NCBI GenBank assembly: GCA_024704765.1
Contig: JAKMXF010000133.1
Coordinates: 620,001 to 684,000 of the forward strand
Direction of reading: 5' to 3'
From: Oopsacas minuta
Taxonomy: Eukaryota > Porifera > Hexactinellida > Lyssacinosida > Leucopsacidae
Length of the DNA stretch: 64,000 nucleotides
Positions 55,830 through 64,000 of the stretch are shown piece by piece. The notes below the pieces were generated by a model. That model worked only from the letters and a program-made list of their open reading frames with translations. It was not told where the DNA came from and did not search any database. Each line of letters begins with the position of its first letter. Within the stretch, counting starts at the first letter, position 1. A program made the translations under genes and the position numbers.

Positions 55830-56699
55830 TCAATTGAGTACATTTATTGTGTTTAGATTTTGAGTTATAACAGAATCGAATACTCTCCATCTCTCATTGA
55901 ACTGCATGACGTTATTAGGTCCAGACTCTCTCCAAAACTTATCAAATTCTACAAACACATAAACAAACAACTCGTTAAACCGTTCCATTGATATTGTATG
56001 CTGATATCGCTCAGATAAAATGAATAGTTGGTATCTCAGTGATCGTGTAGTCAATAAATTAGACAAGAAGCTAGTTGTATGTATACCAACCAAAGCGAAT
56101 GGATAACCATATTCAGGATGCTGTGACTTGAGTAGTAAATTCCTAGCTAGCTCAGTACGTGTGTTAGCAAGGTAATAAAGCTGTGTAAGTGCTAGATATC
56201 CCATACCTCTAAAATCTGTAGCTGGATCTAATCCCTGAAAACCCAAATCTGACCACTGTTTACTTCTACGTTCTTTTAACTTCTCATTTGGCTTAAGGCA
56301 GTCCCATAAAGATAATAGAGTAGCTTCATGAGTAGTATTTTCTGTGGAATATGACTTCTTTAATTCTGTAACCTCTCGTATAAGTGAATTGTAATGTATT
56401 ATAAGAGATATTCTGTCTCTGAATCTTTCTTGAAAAGACAAGTCCTTTATTCCTTTACAAACTATCATTGCTGCAATATGCTCATCAACGGACTTATTGT
56501 TAAATCTGCTCATTGATACTAGACTACGGATTGGTGCACTTTTTGAGAAACACATTGAAGCTTCTAAAGACACACATTCTTGGTATATATCAGATCTGTT
56601 ATTTTCACAAATGCGCTGAATCTCACATTTTCTAGTCCAAATTCTGAGTAAACTCTTGAAAATTCTCCAGAAAAAGAGATGAATAATACCGAATAACAT
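55830..56699 (-). CDS. ELMOD: ELMO domain-containing protein (ELMOD)
   Basis: The 289-residue intronless protein starts with a short hydrophobic segment (MLFGIIHLFFWRIFKSLLRI) and basic residues, as in ELMOD1/2. The ELMO domain covers about 125-285: LLSLWDCLKPNEKLKERRSK, QWSDLGFQGLDPATDFRGMG with the Arg that acts as the GAP residue in the family (DFRGMG), then ALTQLYYLANTR, YPFALVGI, and FDKFWRESG near the end. ELMODs are GTPase-activating proteins for Arl2 and other Arf-family GTPases. Intact. Confidence 0.9.
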   Translation of the reverse strand: MLFGIIHLFFWRIFKSLLRIWTRKCEIQRICENNRSDIYQECVSLEASMCFSKSAPIRSLVSMSRFNNKSVDEHIAAMIVCKGIKDLSFQERFRDRISLIIHYNSLIREVTELKKSYSTENTTHEATLLSLWDCLKPNEKLKERRSKQWSDLGFQGLDPATDFRGMGYLALTQLYYLANTRTELARNLLLKSQHPEYGYPFALVGIHTTSFLSNLLTTRSLRYQLFILSERYQHTISMERFNELFVYVFVEFDKFWRESGPNNVMQFNERWRVFDSVITQNLNTINVLN

Positions 56700-56955
56700 A
56701 ACTACGAATAACTAATGCAATTTGTATTTATAACAGTGAAGCAATTTATACGTCAATGAAATTACGTTACAAATAAGCAACACAATATACTTTGTTCATA
56801 TTTAAGCCCTCAAATTTACAGCTAAGCTCTGTTAAAAATTGCTGTAGAATCAGGAAAAGCAGTTTGTGAATAAATAATTACCAAAAAGCAACGTAATACA
56901 AATTTTAAATCGTTGCCAACCGGATTCAAATTTTCAGGTTTCTGTAAAGTACATA

Positions 56956-57063
56956 CAGTCAACTCGCGTTTAATATATAAAACGAATATACGTATCTAAA
57001 TTCGCGGTTATGCCGAAGAAATTGTCACGGTCCATTGAAATTCGATATAACAGGAGTTAACTG
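56956..57063. mobile_element. MITE, CAGTcAACTCC family (short copy)
   Basis: Flanked by TA (56954-56955 and 57064-57065). The left end is CAGTCAACTCGCGTTTAATA and the right end in reverse is CAGTTAACTCCTGTTATATC. 108 bp. Confidence 0.75.
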
Positions 57064-57242
57064 TATATACGTACTTTCCATATAAATCTTGACAATATAA
57101 GAACTGCGCTTTTATAGAAAAAGTACGTATTACTATACATGCGAATATTCCCCATCCCTTATCACGTAATTTGTCTGTAATTTGGACAACTTGTGTAATT
57201 GAACGATAACTGTAGAATAATCAAACTTAACAGATTTCATTC

Positions 57243-58361
57243 CTAGAGGAGACCATCGAAAAACTGTGCTCTTTCTGATCGACTTTGTACTTGTTGCCTT
57301 TTCTTCTTCTTCTTCTTTTTCTTACCCAATTCTTTAACAACACTCAACTCTATTTGTGGAGATTCGCTAGTTTCTGATAATTTTATTTTTTTGTTACGAT
57401 CTCTTTCTTCTATTTGCTCGCAATTCCTTTTCTTTTCAATCTTCTCTATCCCTATGAATATGTTAGATATTTTCCATAACATAACTTTATTACCAGAAGA
57501 GCAGCATAACATATCGAGAGCATCTGCTATTATAAGGTTATCAATCTGCATTTTTTGTTTGTGACCAATTACGCCTGTCACTTGTCGTAACAACATGTTG
57601 ACAATCCTGATAACTCCATCCCCACACCCGACGCACAGTAGTTCACCTTGTGGTAGAGCAAGACAGCTGTCAATAGAGCTGTCACTAACACAAGTAACAT
57701 GCGCATAAGGCTGTAACGGGTTATCTAACCAGGAAAAGAATTGTAGCTTCCCTTCTGTATCACCAGTAACACATTTCTTCTCACCGGAAATACAGCATAC
57801 ACACAGTATCTCAGAATTAGAATAAAACTTCTTTTTAACAATAATATCACGTATGTCTATAATAGCAATTTGACCCTCTCCAGTCGTAACTACAACCTGT
57901 CTATGACTGGGTGTATGACAAATACCAGAAACATATTCATTCTGTTCAGTAATCACTAATGAACCTATACAGCTTAAGTCTGCAGAATTATACACACTAA
58001 CAGTACCGCTATCATGTCCACATACTAGCCTATCGGATAAATATAACATTACATTGATAGGACTCTTAATAGCTAATAATACATCAGATAATATCTGTCC
58101 TGAAATGGGGTTTATAGATAATATATGTTTGTCTTTTGAAGCAGAATATAACTTATCACCTTTTAGAGAGAAACATAGAGCTCTACAAGCCTTGCTGTGT
58201 TCTTGTATTGATATATTCTCTATCATCTTTTTATCTCCATCTCCGCTAGGAGAGTAACATGATACTCGCCCTGTGATATCACCTACTGCTATTAGTGGAG
58301 TAGTAGGGTGGGTGGATATAGTGAATATATGGTCATCTGTTGTAACACTAAGAGACTCCAT
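57243..58361 (-). CDS. WDR55: WDR55 / Jip5 WD-repeat protein
   Basis: The 372-residue intronless protein forms one WD40 propeller (about residues 5-300) followed by a Lys-rich tail (ELGKKKKKKKKR). Family-specific stretches are IAVGDITGRVSCYS, HSKACRALCFSLKGDKLYSA, SKDKHI, IDSCLALPQGELLCVGCGDG and VIRIVNMLLRQVTGVIGHK. WDR55/Jip5 is a nucleolar factor for rRNA production. Length is near human WDR55 (383). The basic tail fits nucleolar targeting. Intact. Confidence 0.9.
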   Translation of the reverse strand: MESLSVTTDDHIFTISTHPTTPLIAVGDITGRVSCYSPSGDGDKKMIENISIQEHSKACRALCFSLKGDKLYSASKDKHILSINPISGQILSDVLLAIKSPINVMLYLSDRLVCGHDSGTVSVYNSADLSCIGSLVITEQNEYVSGICHTPSHRQVVVTTGEGQIAIIDIRDIIVKKKFYSNSEILCVCCISGEKKCVTGDTEGKLQFFSWLDNPLQPYAHVTCVSDSSIDSCLALPQGELLCVGCGDGVIRIVNMLLRQVTGVIGHKQKMQIDNLIIADALDMLCCSSGNKVMLWKISNIFIGIEKIEKKRNCEQIEERDRNKKIKLSETSESPQIELSVVKELGKKKKKKKKRQQVQSRSERAQFFDGLL

Positions 58362-58471
58362 TCAATAACTTTATTAGAAAGTTGCGAATGAAATACAGTG
58401 GAATTCACCTAATAGCAAGCACGAATTTCCATTTATATAAGAGCAGTGCTACTCAACCTTGGACACACCTA

Positions 58472-58629
58472 CAGTCAACTACTGTGATATCGAAGCTCAA
58501 AGGATCACGATAATTACTTTGATACAAGCGGAGTTCGATATAACTGATAGAATATATGTTACTCTGAAACCATATTCGCACAATTCCAGACTTCGATATA
58601 TCCGTATTAGATATAACAGGAGTTGACTG
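58472..58629. mobile_element. MITE, CAGTcAACTCC family
   Basis: Flanked by TA (58470-58471 and 58630-58631). The left end is CAGTCAACTACTGTGATATC and the right end in reverse is CAGTCAACTCCTGTTATATC. 158 bp, one of the best-kept copies. Confidence 0.8.
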
Positions 58630-58907
58630 TATTTACAATTTAGTAATTGAAATGATGTGAACTTTCAATAGATCACAATGAAGCCCCAAACCCCATAGCT
58701 CTTTATACTAAGTTGGAGTACAGTACATTAGAGGAATGCTTTACAAATGAATCCATTTCTGGGACAAATTTGTAATTGAAGAAAATTACATAACTGTATA
58801 CAGTTGAATTGATCACTTCATCTGTTTATTAATATATTTGGCAAAAACAAAATAATAAATCTAGTCTCAAGCAGTAATATATATATTTTGAATGTTAGTA
58901 TAAGATA

Positions 58908-60143
58908 TTAATAACTTGTCAGATTTTCTAAACTGTTATCATGTGAGGGAATTGATTCCATATGAAAATCATTTGTTCTAGCATTCCTATTGGTCACTTG
59001 ACTGTCGTTAGGGAAATGGAAACTATGTTCAAGTTCCAGGTTAGTTTGTTTGAAATTGTGGTCCATCTGTGTGATAGGGTACTCTTTGACTTTAGTCCTT
59101 TTCAGATGTGAAAGAAATTCCAGTTCTATTTCCTTCAAATTCAAATGTTTGTAATTTTCCTTTTTCGTGAAATATACTATACTAATCAATAAGCCGAGTA
59201 GAGGGCGTGTGAATACCGCAATTATAATGAGAAAATACAAATAGCGGATTTCAATAGAAATTCCAATCAAATTTATTATCGCTACAAGAAGAGGGAATAG
59301 ATAAGAAGCTAGTATGATTAATGGATATAGTAAGAGAGCCTTGCTAACCTCACGATCTTGTTTCCTAATCTTCCTTCTAAGCATTGCAAGAAGTATAGCC
59401 AGATAACAAGCGATTACGAATATAAATGCGAGAGAAGAGGGGGCAACCCAAATAGAACCGTAAAATATCCGTGCTTCATGTATATTAAAATCTCTACTCG
59501 CATTCCAACTGTTCCACTGACATTGAAATGTAATATCTTGCAAGAACTGTGGTAATATTGTAACAAACGAGAATATAATAGGAAATATCAAGGCATTCGC
59601 TATGAAAATTCTCTCAACCCATTTTGAAGAAGTTTTGCAAAGAACAATATTCTGAAATAATTTGAATGTAATATTGAGATTCCAAATAATTACAGACCAG
59701 ATTGAGAAAGTTAAAAAGAAAATAAATGCAGCACATCCTTCATTAGAAGTACTAAAGAACCTGTATATATCAGTTATAATATACATAAAACTTGAAAATA
59801 TAGAAGATAGTGTTAGATACAATATTAACCTTTGTGTGTCAAATAAATACCTCTTGAATAGCCATATTACAAACACAACGAACAAGCAACTTAGAAAGGA
59901 TAATATAGCTGATAATTCTCGTACTGCGAACATAGAGTAACAGTATATCTGCCCCATAGCTTCATCATAAGGCTCAAATATAGCTCCACAGGATAATAAG
60001 TCATGAGATTGTATAGCATTAGTACTGTATTTCTTGTAATCTCTCCAAAGATAGGTCTCAGACATAATGCACAAATCTAGCGGTAGAAAAATATTTGACA
60101 AACATGTTAGCAAGCTAATTAGGGTTTTGCTACTATAAATCAA
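58908..60143 (-). CDS. Seven-transmembrane receptor, cAMP-receptor/GPR157-like
   Basis: A 411-residue single-exon protein. The start may be a signal peptide (MIYSSKTLISLLTCLSNIFL). An extracellular segment of about 50 residues is followed by seven hydrophobic helices: helix 1 near LSAILSFLSCLFVVFVIWLF, helix 2 LILYLTLSSIFSSFMYIITD, helix 3 AAFIFFLTFSIWSVIIWNLN, down to helix 7 near ITRPLLGLLISIVYF-like sequence. A Cys after helix 2 (EGCAAF) and a Cys in loop 2 (FQCQW) could form the usual disulfide. There is no class A DRY or NPxxY. The pattern recalls the cAMP-receptor and GPR157 group. The cytoplasmic tail is polar (about 80 residues). Ligand unknown. Confidence 0.6.
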   Translation of the reverse strand: MIYSSKTLISLLTCLSNIFLPLDLCIMSETYLWRDYKKYSTNAIQSHDLLSCGAIFEPYDEAMGQIYCYSMFAVRELSAILSFLSCLFVVFVIWLFKRYLFDTQRLILYLTLSSIFSSFMYIITDIYRFFSTSNEGCAAFIFFLTFSIWSVIIWNLNITFKLFQNIVLCKTSSKWVERIFIANALIFPIIFSFVTILPQFLQDITFQCQWNSWNASRDFNIHEARIFYGSIWVAPSSLAFIFVIACYLAILLAMLRRKIRKQDREVSKALLLYPLIILASYLFPLLVAIINLIGISIEIRYLYFLIIIAVFTRPLLGLLISIVYFTKKENYKHLNLKEIELEFLSHLKRTKVKEYPITQMDHNFKQTNLELEHSFHFPNDSQVTNRNARTNDFHMESIPSHDNSLENLTSY

Positions 60144-60773
60144 ATGAATGTGCGTATATTGGCAGTGAGACAGTTTTCTGTAGAGACATTTCTCTGCAAG
60201 ACTGGTGCGACTTTCCTATAGCTTAGTACGGCATTTGTCTACAGAGAGAGGAGAAAGATATTTTTGTAGATAGGATGTTGTTCTAGGTCATTTTGAGGGA
60301 CTCCTTGGTTTGCTGAAGTGGGCATTTACCCTGAATTAGTGGCTAAGCGCTACCTATTACAATATTATCCTCTATAGACAATATCGTATCTGTAGAACTA
60401 TCGTACAAGCTGAAGAGAAATGTCACATTAGTCTTGTAGAGAAATCCTAATTTTCACTTGAGCTTATGATTGCCACGTTGCATGCTTAAGCTTAACTAGA
60501 CACTTAATCTGATGGATTAAGTTAATCACGATGCAAACATCACAGTAGCCAATATTTACATTACATTCACAAGCGTAAACTGAGCGCTCAGCAATTGAAA
60601 ATTAAATGAATAGAAAATGTGAATCTAAGCATTCCATAAACACAATAGAGTAGTTACCACAAAGATACTGAATTCAAATTGAAGTATAAAACCTGATACC
60701 TTACATAATCAATAATATGTTCAAAGCAAACACCTAACTGCTATATAGCAAAAGTCAACAGCAATATCAGAAA
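60144..60773. other. Divergent intergenic region
   Basis: It lies between the receptor (-) and LAMTOR5 (+) and probably contains both promoters. I see no repeat or gene I can support. Confidence 0.45.
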
Positions 60774-61028
60774 ATGAGCTCGAGCGAAAGTTTACAGAAA
60801 ATGCGTGAGAAACACTTGAAGGGGATATCCATATGCGACCCTAGAGGGTTTACAATGCAAGCTGAGGGTACGCTAAAAAACGCGGCCATGACGCATGCAG
60901 CACAAGCTATTGTACTGCTTAGTAAGCTGGATGATGTGAAGGGATCCCCTACCATAAGAATTGAAACGAATCAAGGGAATATACACATCATAGAACGAGA
61001 TGGAGACACCATAGCTATTCACAAGTAA
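60774..61028 (+). CDS. LAMTOR5: LAMTOR5 (HBXIP), Ragulator subunit
   Basis: The 84-residue single-exon protein has a roadblock/longin-like fold. It matches LAMTOR5 in LKGISICDPRGFTMQAEGTL and in the diagnostic end NQGNIHIIERDGDTIAIHK. LAMTOR5 is part of the pentameric Ragulator that anchors Rag GTPases and mTORC1 at the lysosome. Human LAMTOR5 (short form) is 91 residues. Intact. Confidence 0.88.
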   Translation: MSSSESLQKMREKHLKGISICDPRGFTMQAEGTLKNAAMTHAAQAIVLLSKLDDVKGSPTIRIETNQGNIHIIERDGDTIAIHK

Positions 61029-61890
61029 CAGCGTTGGCAGCGTATATTATCATGTAACAAATATAGTGTAATTATATGTGCGTATCTTTTTAGTTGTAGC
61101 CAATATGATATAGATAGTTTTGATCATTATGCAAATGTGTGACTGGGGATTTATGGTAATAAATATCATTTTACTTTATTGCATGAGTGAAGATTCAATA
61201 GAACGTATTATTGTAGTCGACTTCATGTGCTGACCCGTGCAGTTAACTGAGCTCTCAATAAATCGAAAATTATAAGTACCTACAGGTATATTTCGAAGAT
61301 TTGGGTAATTTACTTCAAAATAAGTAAGGTGTCAATATAACGACCGGTTTGGCGTATGGCAAATGAAATACGTAATATATGTCCATTTGTGCTTGAAAGC
61401 GAGAGCTGCTGTAAATAAAGTACAGTGGAACCAACATAATCCGATACACTTGGAACATAGTGCGGCTTATGCAGGTGAGGTTCATAGGATACCACATAAA
61501 TTTACGGAGACTTGGCAGCACTTGAGCTAGCTACAGTGGTGTTCGCATATCAGCATGTCTTTTAATAGCAAAATCAGCAACATTCCATCGACATAAGGTG
61601 CATATTTGTATGCTAAGTAGTTCGTATAATAGCAAATTCGGGTAGAGCAAGAAAAATTCTGCGAAATATGATTTACTAATTGCAAACTTCACTACTCACA
61701 ATGAAGTTATTATCTTGTATATGATGTTATTGAGGACTTATGGGAACAAGAAATAATGTTAAAACATAATACATAATCCGCTATACAAAACCTAGCATAT
61801 AATCCAGAGTACAGCACACATGCATAGCAGAATACAAACAATCAAATAATATAATTAGTGTAATTAGTTCCAATCAGAGATAGCATTACA
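61029..61890. other. Intergenic region with MITE remnants
   Basis: It lies between convergent LAMTOR5 and CHMP1. It contains MITE-type ends: tacagtggaaccaacataatccgata at 61421 and tacagtggtgttcgcatatcag at 61532. Neither has a clear partner. Confidence 0.4.
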
Positions 61891-62505
61891 CTAATTGTTC
61901 TGTTGCTCTCTCAGCTGTGCTAGCCTAGCAGACAAGCCGTCCTGCTCCTGAGTAGCGGTAGAAGGTAGCCCTACCTGTTGTGAGCTCAGCTCCATGTTCA
62001 ATTCGAGACCTGCTTCATCTGCTACCTCCTGCATCAAGTTATCTACCTGTGTTTCTGGTACGTTCAGTACTGTGGTTCCTTGCATAGCCTCGTCCATGAC
62101 CTGGGTCTGTACATCCAGGTGCTCGAATTGACGCTCAAAATCGTCCATTAGTTTCGTGACTTTTTCTAGATTCATAGACTTCATAGCGGACTCCATGGCT
62201 GATACCACACCCCCCATTGATTTGGTAACCTGCTGCATGGTGACAGCTGTTTGTACACGTTGTGAGACTGCATCCACGCGGGAGGACATACGGCGATAGT
62301 TGAGAGCTTGGTTCTTCTGTCTGATAGCATTCTCAGCGTGTATACGAGCACCTTCTAGGTTACTCTTCTGTATAGCTTTCTTAAGTTTAGTTTTCTCACC
62401 CTTTTCGTCTTTCTCGCACTTGACGGCGTTTCTCTCCAGCTGTTTAGCAGCTAGTCTTAGATTGAATAAGTTATCTTGCATTTTCTGGGCATTGCTCTTG
62501 AACAT
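61891..62505 (-). CDS. CHMP1: ESCRT-III subunit CHMP1
   Basis: The 204-residue intronless protein matches CHMP1A/B: N-terminal LFNLRLAAKQLERNAVKCEK (basic helix), ARIHAENAIRQKNQALNYRR, the helix-2/3 region VTKSMGGVVSAMESAMKSMN, the acidic second half, and a C-terminal MIM1 motif (LSARLAQLREQQ) that binds MIT domains. CHMP1 recruits Vps4 and spastin to ESCRT-III sites in endosomes and at the midbody. Spastin is encoded in the same window. Length equals the family norm (196-199). Intact. Confidence 0.96.
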   Translation of the reverse strand: MFKSNAQKMQDNLFNLRLAAKQLERNAVKCEKDEKGEKTKLKKAIQKSNLEGARIHAENAIRQKNQALNYRRMSSRVDAVSQRVQTAVTMQQVTKSMGGVVSAMESAMKSMNLEKVTKLMDDFERQFEHLDVQTQVMDEAMQGTTVLNVPETQVDNLMQEVADEAGLELNMELSSQQVGLPSTATQEQDGLSARLAQLREQQNN

Positions 62506-62698
62506 TTTGATAATCTCTTGTTATACGAGGGAGATAAGCTACAAATAATGAATAGAATTAACTCAACCATCAAATGAATTGTATAACATATTAACTAAAT
62601 TTTCACTGAATTGACATAATCAATTCCTCCTCTAACTCTTGGGCACAATTTTACTGAGAAATTTTTAATGAATATTCATCTAGTTTCGAGATACACAC

Positions 62699-62834
62699 TA
62701 GACTCCGTTTAATAAGTTCACATCAGGACCAGGCCATTTTGGCCGTATTAACCCGAATAGAGGTGCTGGCCCGATTAACCGAAGTAAATTGCCAAGTGAC
62801 CCGATTAACCGGGTGCTCTATTAAGCTGAGTCTA
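62699..62834. mobile_element. MITE with TAGACTC ends
   Basis: The left end is TAGACTCCGTTTAATAAG and the right end in reverse is TAGACTCAGCTTAATAG. The interior has four ATTAACC-type words. A diverged copy is at 48822. Confidence 0.65.
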
Positions 62835-63206
62835 CAATATGGAAATAATTTGGATAGAAACAGAAATTTCACGAAATATTTCGTATAACGTGTGTGTAAT
62901 GACATGAATGACATCTTGAACCAATTCAAGATTTAATTCATATGGACAGTGTCTACAATGAGTAATATCTGATATACGCATATAGCGGACGAATAGGATA
63001 TCAGAGTCCAGAATTCGTACATAATGAGACTGCTAAATAGAGAGTGTACACGCAATATCAAAGTAACTTGGAAGATGTATCGCATCAACACATTAAAGTA
63101 AATGTTCTGTGAGAAGTGAACAAACAGAAGCACAGCTGTCAGTCCAATTGTCAGTTGTCAAATGACACCTGACATGAGTTACAGATTGGTAAAATGTTCG
63201 GGTTGC

Positions 63207-64000
63207 TTATTGAAACTTTTGTTTCCGTCTACAATTAGATTTACTGGGTCTAGCTACCCTGCAGGTAGCACTAACTGCTCTTCTAGATCCCTGGTGTTTC
63301 AAAATCTGACACTTAGCCATTTCTTGCTTATACTCCTCATCCAGCATTTTTACATAACAGCAAGGTGAACAACTGGTTGCTGCAGCCGAAAAAAACTGCG
63401 CGTACCCTCCATTGAGTACATACAGCTCTGGGTAATGAAGTTTCGGGAAGGTAGCCTCATTCAATTTCCGGTCTTCATTCCTGAGATATCTATATTGACT
63501 AGGGCCTCTCATGGTAGAAAATTCGCAGTAAAACACTACAATATGTCTCAGGTTAGAAATACGTATATAAGTTGACTTCAAAAAGAATTCATACATCAAT
63601 TGCTCTGTCCATATATTGAGAGCTGTATTTATGTGTCCACCTTTATACTCGTAAGGATAACGTGCATCTACGATAATCAGATTTGAAATGTGCTGTGAAA
63701 ACTCTCCAGCTAGTACTCGTACTAGTGTGATTGGTTCAATAGTCTTTAAGTCTGGATTAGTACCACCACGGATAACAGGTAGAAGATGAGACTCACTGTT
63801 GTCACCGATTAGCTCATCACTGTTATTGGAGTTGAATGACGTATTAGCGGGAGATGAATTAGAACGTAAGACAAGCTGTGTAACAGCTGGAGAGACATGG
63901 AAATCAGGGGGAGTGCTTCCCCCCCGACACACCCTCTTAGGCTGTAAATTAAAAGGACTATTCTGTGTAGAGTTAGTTGCACACGCTGTAGGACACCATA
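63207..64000 (-). CDS. CDC25: CDC25-type phosphatase, 5' end beyond window
   Basis: The frame is open to the right edge, so the N-terminus is missing. The rhodanese-like catalytic domain is at about 63350-63770: TLVRVLAGEFSQHISNLIIV, DARYPYEYKGGHINTALNIW, the active loop YCEFSTMRGP, YRYLRNEDR, YPELYVLNGGY. It ends with a basic Cys/Arg/Lys tail. The catalytic Cys and the P-loop Arg are kept. The residue before the Cys is Tyr (TAC) where CDC25s have His, and the loop's second acidic residue is Met. CDC25 activates Cdk-cyclin by removing inhibitory phosphates. The Ser/Asn-rich region upstream is the usual regulatory part. Activity may be lowered. Confidence 0.88.
   Translation of the reverse strand, partial: WCPTACATNSTQNSPFNLQPKRVCRGGSTPPDFHVSPAVTQLVLRSNSSPANTSFNSNNSDELIGDNSESHLLPVIRGGTNPDLKTIEPITLVRVLAGEFSQHISNLIIVDARYPYEYKGGHINTALNIWTEQLMYEFFLKSTYIRISNLRHIVVFYCEFSTMRGPSQYRYLRNEDRKLNEATFPKLHYPELYVLNGGYAQFFSAAATSCSPCCYVKMLDEEYKQEMAKCQILKHQGSRRAVSATCRVARPSKSNCRRKQKFQ

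Overview
The window is a 64 kb stretch of an AT-rich, fairly compact animal genome. The gene set is eukaryotic and metazoan/holozoan: CNC-type bZIP, SLC6 transporter, TAF6-family factor, HMG-CoA synthase, PAQR3, spastin, TMEM214, PSMD8, TRAPPC3, PTP, ELMOD, WDR55, LAMTOR5, CHMP1 and CDC25. Introns have GT-AG ends and are mostly 64-90 bp, and many genes are a single exon. Intergenic DNA is full of small DNA transposons. Together with TRIM/NHL-like coiled-coil proteins this fits a sponge (a glass sponge is my best guess), but the species is inferred, not proven. I recognised no tRNA, rRNA or CRISPR.

Layout. 1-15 kb: a spliced CNC-bZIP gene (+), an intronless SLC6 transporter (-), a TAF6L-like gene with one frameshift (+), a five-exon HMG-CoA synthase (-), an NHL/coiled-coil gene with an in-frame stop (-), and PAQR3 (-). 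15-41 kb: a tandem cluster, all on the minus strand and all intronless. It is built from three reusable parts: a TRIM-like coiled coil, a cysteine-rich module of about 130 residues (start TDIGPIPR, core GCYWC / HEWC / PGC / CC-x3-H, end GPxWY), and a NADAR (YbiA-like, DUF1768) domain. Small members carry the coil alone, coil plus one Cys-rich module, or one Cys-rich module. Large members carry three Cys-rich modules followed by NADAR. Three NADAR domains look intact and two are degenerate. Near-identical blocks, frameshifts, a nonsense lesion and mosaic genes show fast birth, death and gene conversion. A broken Tc1 transposon nested inside a hAT element sits between two NADAR genes. 41-64 kb: tandem Helitron-like elements, then ordinary cellular genes: C1D, spastin, TMEM214, PSMD8, TRAPPC3, a PTP1B-like phosphatase, an Arg/Asp-Gly repeat protein with a related coiled coil (+), ELMOD, WDR55, a 7TM receptor, LAMTOR5 (+), CHMP1 and a partial CDC25.

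The candidate undescribed system is the 15-41 kb cluster. NADAR domains act on ADP-ribose-linked or related N-glycosidic substrates and take part in bacterial ADP-ribosylation conflict systems. Here the domain is joined to a repeated, probably zinc-binding module, in a locus whose turnover looks like that of innate-immune gene families. The coil-only and coil-plus-module proteins could act as oligomerising partners. That function is inference; the architecture is directly visible.
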